Source: an uncultured Porphyromonadaceae bacterium (lineage in GTDB: Bacteria; Bacteroidota; Bacteroidia; Bacteroidales; Muribaculaceae). From it: a stretch of DNA of 18,777 nucleotides. Of the stretch, positions 15,864 through 18,777 are shown piece after piece. Numbering within the stretch: position 1 is the first letter of the stretch; each line of letters starts with the position of its first letter. The stretch covers positions 1-18,777 of the forward strand of contig UROS01000028.1 in the NCBI GenBank assembly GCA_900549445.1, in the 5' to 3' direction. Below the pieces are notes generated by a model. That model worked only from the letters and a program-made list of their open reading frames with translations, was not told the origin of the DNA and searched no databases. A program made the translations under genes and the position numbers.

Positions 15864-16322
15864 TTAATTCATGTTTGCGAGGAGTTCCTTTACCTTTGCG
15901 GAGATTACGCGGCCGTCGGCTCGGCCGGAGAGAGCCTTTGAGGCCACTCCCATCACCTTGCCCATCTGCGCGGGCGATGTAGCGCCCACCTGGGCGATGA
16001 TTTTCTTAAGTTCGGCGGTTAGTTCCTCATCCGAAAGCTGTTTGGGAAGATACTGCTCAATCACGGCGGCTTCGGCGAGTTCATTGTCGCGGAGATCAAT
16101 GCGGTTCTGCTCGTCGTAGATCTGCGCTGTTTCGCGGCGCTGTTTCACCATTTTGGCGAGAATCTTCAGTGCGGCATCGTCGCTGAGCGTGCCGTCGCTT
16201 CCTTTCGCGGTTTTTGCTTCAAGAAACTCTTTCTTGATACCGCGGAGGGTTTCGAGGCGCACTTTCTCGCGTGCGAGCATGGCGGCTTTGATGTCGGCGT
16301 TAATTTTTTCAAAAAGATCCAT
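15864..16322 (-). CDS. YqeY / GatB-YqeY domain protein
   Basis: This 152-residue protein is made wholly of the YqeY domain related to the C-terminal tRNA-binding part of GatB. It starts MDLFEKINADIKAAMLAREK and contains the conserved LRGIKKEFLEAK, EQYLPKQLSDEEL and GKVMGVASKALSGRADGRVIS segments. The length matches the free-standing family. A tRNA-related role is suggested by homology and by its place directly before serS, but the biochemical function of the stand-alone protein is not well established. It lies under a good promoter and is followed by serS after 11 bases. Confidence 0.9.
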   Translation of the reverse strand: MDLFEKINADIKAAMLAREKVRLETLRGIKKEFLEAKTAKGSDGTLSDDAALKILAKMVKQRRETAQIYDEQNRIDLRDNELAEAAVIEQYLPKQLSDEELTAELKKIIAQVGATSPAQMGKVMGVASKALSGRADGRVISAKVKELLANMN

Positions 16323-16360
16323 AATATATTGATGGTTTTCTGTTAATTTCTTCTAAACCG

Positions 16361-16392
16361 CAAAATTACGCCCTTTTCGCCGAATTTCCAAA
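16361..16392 (-). promoter_or_regulatory. Promoter of yqeY-serS
   Basis: On the minus strand, TTTG (bases 16389-16392) is followed after 20 bases by TAATTTTG (16361-16368), matching the Bacteroidota -33/-7 pattern. The yqeY start at 16322 lies about 38 bases downstream. Confidence 0.72.
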
Positions 16393-16445
16393 AAATTATG
16401 ACGCAGGCGATCCGCGGCATATTCGCCCGATAAATGCATTTTTCG

Positions 16446-16474
16446 CGGTGGACGCGATGAATCGCATCCGTACA
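16446..16474 (+). repeat. REP-like palindromic repeat, third copy
   Basis: GGACGCGATGAATCGCATCC (16450-16469) has the same plan as the unit at 598-615: an 8-base stem with a 4-base loop, here with one mismatch. The flanks CGGT before and GTACA after are also conserved. It lies in the 215-base gap between yqeY and the outer-membrane protein gene, which otherwise holds the yqeY promoter and a short GC hairpin (CGCCC-TTAC-GGGCG, 16524-16537) next to the receptor stop codon. Confidence 0.7.
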
Positions 16475-16537
16475 ATCCGCTGATAATCCGCATATTACCA
16501 GCAACCGAGCGACGACTCCGCGGCGCCCTTACGGGCG

Positions 16538-18777
16538 TCAGTTGCCGCCTGCGGAGGAGCCGCGGCTCTGGCCCTGAAGGTCGTCGTTGGAAATGCTTCG
16601 CTGCGTTTTCTTTACCGATGCGTTGAGCGAGCCGAAGCGCCACGAAACGGATACCATCACCGACTTGCGCCTGTGGGAGCGCGACTGCTGATAGCCGTCG
16701 AAACCGGAATTGAGGAAGGTGGTGCGCGAGATGCGGTCGGAGGGTCCGATGGGGTTGCGGACGTTTACCGACACGTTGAGTCTGTCGTCTTTCAGGAATG
16801 CCCTGCGCAGCCCCAGCGTGTAGTTCAGCGCGGCTATACCTTCGGTCTTCGACTTGGAGTAGAGCGATTCCCATCCGCCCCAGTATGAGCCGTCGAGGCT
16901 TACCGTCAGCTTCCAGGGGAGCTGCTGCTGGAAGCGACCCCAGAAGAAACCGTTCCACGCGCCCGACTTCAGTCCGAGCGAGGGGTTGCGCTGATATTCG
17001 TAGCCCGCGTTGGCGTTGACCATAAAGCTCGTTTTAGGCCCGATGGTCCACTGCATGAATAGACTGCTGTTGAAAATCCGGCTTCTGCCGCCGTTGGCGT
17101 AGGTGGAATAGGTTATGTTGTCGGGATCAGTCCACTGCGAGGTGATTATGCCGTTGTTGCTGAAAGTATAGCCGGCGGTGAGGTCTACCGTCACCTTCCG
17201 GCCGATGAGGCCGTAGTTGAAGTTGAACGACTGCTGCCGTGCGCTCCCGAGGTTCGGATTGCCGTACGACACCCAAAGCGGCGACTCTACCCTCACCGGG
17301 TTGAGATAATCGATGCCGGGACGGGCTATCGAAGTGCCGTAGGATAGTTTGAGAGAATTCTGGTCGTTGATGTTCCACGAAACGGCGGCGTTGGGTACCA
17401 CGTCGTTCAGATCGGAACCGAAGGGCTCGTTGCTGCCGTCGTGATACTTAGCCGAGAGGTGGGAATACTCGTATCTTACACCGGCGCGGGCGCCGAAGCG
17501 GCCCAGATTGAGCCGGTAGTCGGTATAAAGTGCGCCGATGGTAGTGAGGTGGGAGAAATCGCTGTGGACGTCGCGGTCGCCCGTATAACTCAGGTCTGAG
17601 ATGCTGTGATTCTTGCGGTGGATGAACTTGGCGCCGACATCGAACTTATTGTGCTCGTTGATCGGGCGCGTCCAGTCGGCCTGAACCGTCTGCTCCAGGA
17701 ATTTCTGATCCACGTCGTTGGTGGTTCCGGAATAAGGCACCGGCATGTTGACGGCGTCGGTGTATTCGGTGGCCGACTTGTTTTTTGAGGTCGTGGTGGC
17801 TATCTGATACGACAGTGTGTAGATTTCGCCCTTGCGGCGGGTAAGGTGCTGGTAGTTGAAGTTTCCGTTGAAGTCAACGAAGCGCGTGGGGTCGGTGACG
17901 GAGTTGCTGCGGTAGCTGTAGACGGGATTTCCGGCGGCGGTCATCGCGTTGACCGACTCGGAAAGATATTTCGACTGGTAGCCGAAGCCGCCGAGTTCGA
18001 GAGTGAAGAGGTTGAGCGAATCGAGCTCGTAGGAAGCGTCGCCGCTCAGATACATGCCGTCGTAACGGCTCCGCGAGCTGGTTGTTACAGTCTCCTCGTT
18101 GCCGCTTTCCTTATAATATCTCTTTGTGTAGCCCGAATACTTTCCGCCTGCCATAGACTGCGCGAAATAACCGGCGTTGAACGAGAACGTCACCTTGTTG
18201 ATCTGCGACGTGAGCCATAGGTTCGCGCCGGGCACTTCCGACGAGGTGCTGTAATTGGTGGAAATAGTTCCCATCACGCCTTTAATCACCGTCTGCTCGT
18301 CGGTGACTATATTGAGGATCACGCCGGTACCTTCGGCATCCTCACGGGCTCCGGGGTCCGTTATCACCTCTATACGCTTTATCATCGATGCCGGAATCGC
18401 CTTGAAAATCTCCTTGGCGTTGTTGCTGAACGAGTGGTTCGGGCGGTTATTCTTATATACTTTGAAGTTTGTGGAGCCTTTCACTTTTATGGTGCCGTCG
18501 GGGTCGACTGTCACCAGCGGCACCCGTTTCAGAATCTCGTCGAGAGTCTGGGTTTTCGCATCCTGATCGGCCTGCACGTCGTAGCCTATGCGGTCGATTT
18601 CGCGCACCACAACGGGGCGCTGTGCCACAACCTGCACCTCTCCGAGGATGTTCGACGCCGTCACGGCGGTAAGCGTCCCCATGTCGGCTGCCGGCTGTTT
18701 CGCCGTCACCTCAAACGTGCGCTCGATCGTCTCTTTGCCAGTGGCACTGATTTTCAGGTCGTATACTCCAGCTTTCG
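16538..18777 (-). CDS. Outer-membrane beta-barrel protein, TonB-receptor-like (5' end cut by window edge)
   Basis: The minus-strand frame is open to the right edge, so the true start lies outside the window; 746 codons are visible. The first visible residues (AGVYDLKISATGKETIERTF) look like the end of a carboxypeptidase-regulatory-type beta-sandwich. A plug-like domain follows (EVQVVAQRPVVVREIDRIGY, then TLDEILKRVPLVTVDPDGTI and IKRIEVITDPGA). The remaining 550 or so residues alternate aromatic and polar residues in beta-barrel fashion, ending at VMVSVSWRFGSL. A 28-residue polar tail containing ISNDDLQG follows, a tail seen in the Bacteroidota OMP_b-brl_3 group. The role is outer-membrane transport or binding of an unknown ligand. 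No SusD partner is in the window. The internal GTG at 18707 is not the start, because the frame continues upstream with good family sequence. Confidence 0.9.
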   Translation of the reverse strand, partial: KAGVYDLKISATGKETIERTFEVTAKQPAADMGTLTAVTASNILGEVQVVAQRPVVVREIDRIGYDVQADQDAKTQTLDEILKRVPLVTVDPDGTIKVKGSTNFKVYKNNRPNHSFSNNAKEIFKAIPASMIKRIEVITDPGAREDAEGTGVILNIVTDEQTVIKGVMGTISTNYSTSSEVPGANLWLTSQINKVTFSFNAGYFAQSMAGGKYSGYTKRYYKESGNEETVTTSSRSRYDGMYLSGDASYELDSLNLFTLELGGFGYQSKYLSESVNAMTAAGNPVYSYRSNSVTDPTRFVDFNGNFNYQHLTRRKGEIYTLSYQIATTTSKNKSATEYTDAVNMPVPYSGTTNDVDQKFLEQTVQADWTRPINEHNKFDVGAKFIHRKNHSISDLSYTGDRDVHSDFSHLTTIGALYTDYRLNLGRFGARAGVRYEYSHLSAKYHDGSNEPFGSDLNDVVPNAAVSWNINDQNSLKLSYGTSIARPGIDYLNPVRVESPLWVSYGNPNLGSARQQSFNFNYGLIGRKVTVDLTAGYTFSNNGIITSQWTDPDNITYSTYANGGRSRIFNSSLFMQWTIGPKTSFMVNANAGYEYQRNPSLGLKSGAWNGFFWGRFQQQLPWKLTVSLDGSYWGGWESLYSKSKTEGIAALNYTLGLRRAFLKDDRLNVSVNVRNPIGPSDRISRTTFLNSGFDGYQQSRSHRRKSVMVSVSWRFGSLNASVKKTQRSISNDDLQGQSRGSSAGGN

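Noticed and set aside
16524..16537. CGCCC-TTAC-GGGCG hairpin beyond the outer-membrane protein gene as a terminator
   Set aside because: The stem is only 5-6 bases and no T-run follows on the minus strand. It may be weak or fortuitous.
18707..18709. GTG as the start of the outer-membrane protein
   Set aside because: The frame continues upstream to the window edge with beta-sandwich-like sequence, so the gene is simply cut by the edge.

Overview
The window looks like chromosomal DNA from a Bacteroidota bacterium of the order Bacteroidales. A gut Muribaculaceae-like genome is my best guess, but that family-level placement is inference. The supporting signs are Bacteroidota-type promoters (TAnnTTTG at -7, in the best cases TTTG or TTG about 19-20 bases upstream), a large surface protein with a type IX secretion sorting tail, an outer-membrane beta-barrel of the TonB-receptor-like class, a compact moderately GC-rich layout, and family-typical versions of all housekeeping genes. 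No tRNA, rRNA, CRISPR array, transposase, integrase or phage gene was seen.

Layout. (1) Bases 1-4215 are the accessory, repeat-rich part. A small unrecognised gene runs off the left edge on the minus strand. A 460-base gap follows with a pair of palindromic repeats, then a 631-residue secreted/surface protein (T9SS substrate), a strong terminator, a 0.7 kb gap holding a roughly 430-base imperfect inverted-repeat element, and an exported BD-FAE-like alpha/beta hydrolase. The hydrolase and the left-edge gene share a near-identical promoter block of about 85 bases, in opposite orientations. (2) Bases 4280-8700 are a probable four-gene operon: long-chain acyl-CoA synthetase, aspartate-semialdehyde dehydrogenase (asd), malate dehydrogenase (mdh) and a thioredoxin-fold lipoprotein. 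It has a promoter in front and a hairpin terminator behind. (3) Bases 8760-12885 are mutS and a RecD/Pif1-like helicase, overlapping by 4 bases, under a well-formed promoter. (4) Bases 12887-16392 lie on the minus strand: yqeY-serS from one promoter, a strong hairpin, then rbfA and a LolC/LolE-like permease. The permease converges on the helicase with one base between stop codons. (5) Bases 16393-18777 hold a short gap with another palindromic repeat and an outer-membrane receptor-like protein running off the right edge.

Most of the window is ordinary core metabolism, translation and DNA repair. No convincing new multi-gene system (defence, secretion, biosynthesis) was found. The observations most worth following are non-coding: the duplicated promoter block, the long inverted-repeat element beside it, and the dispersed palindromes.
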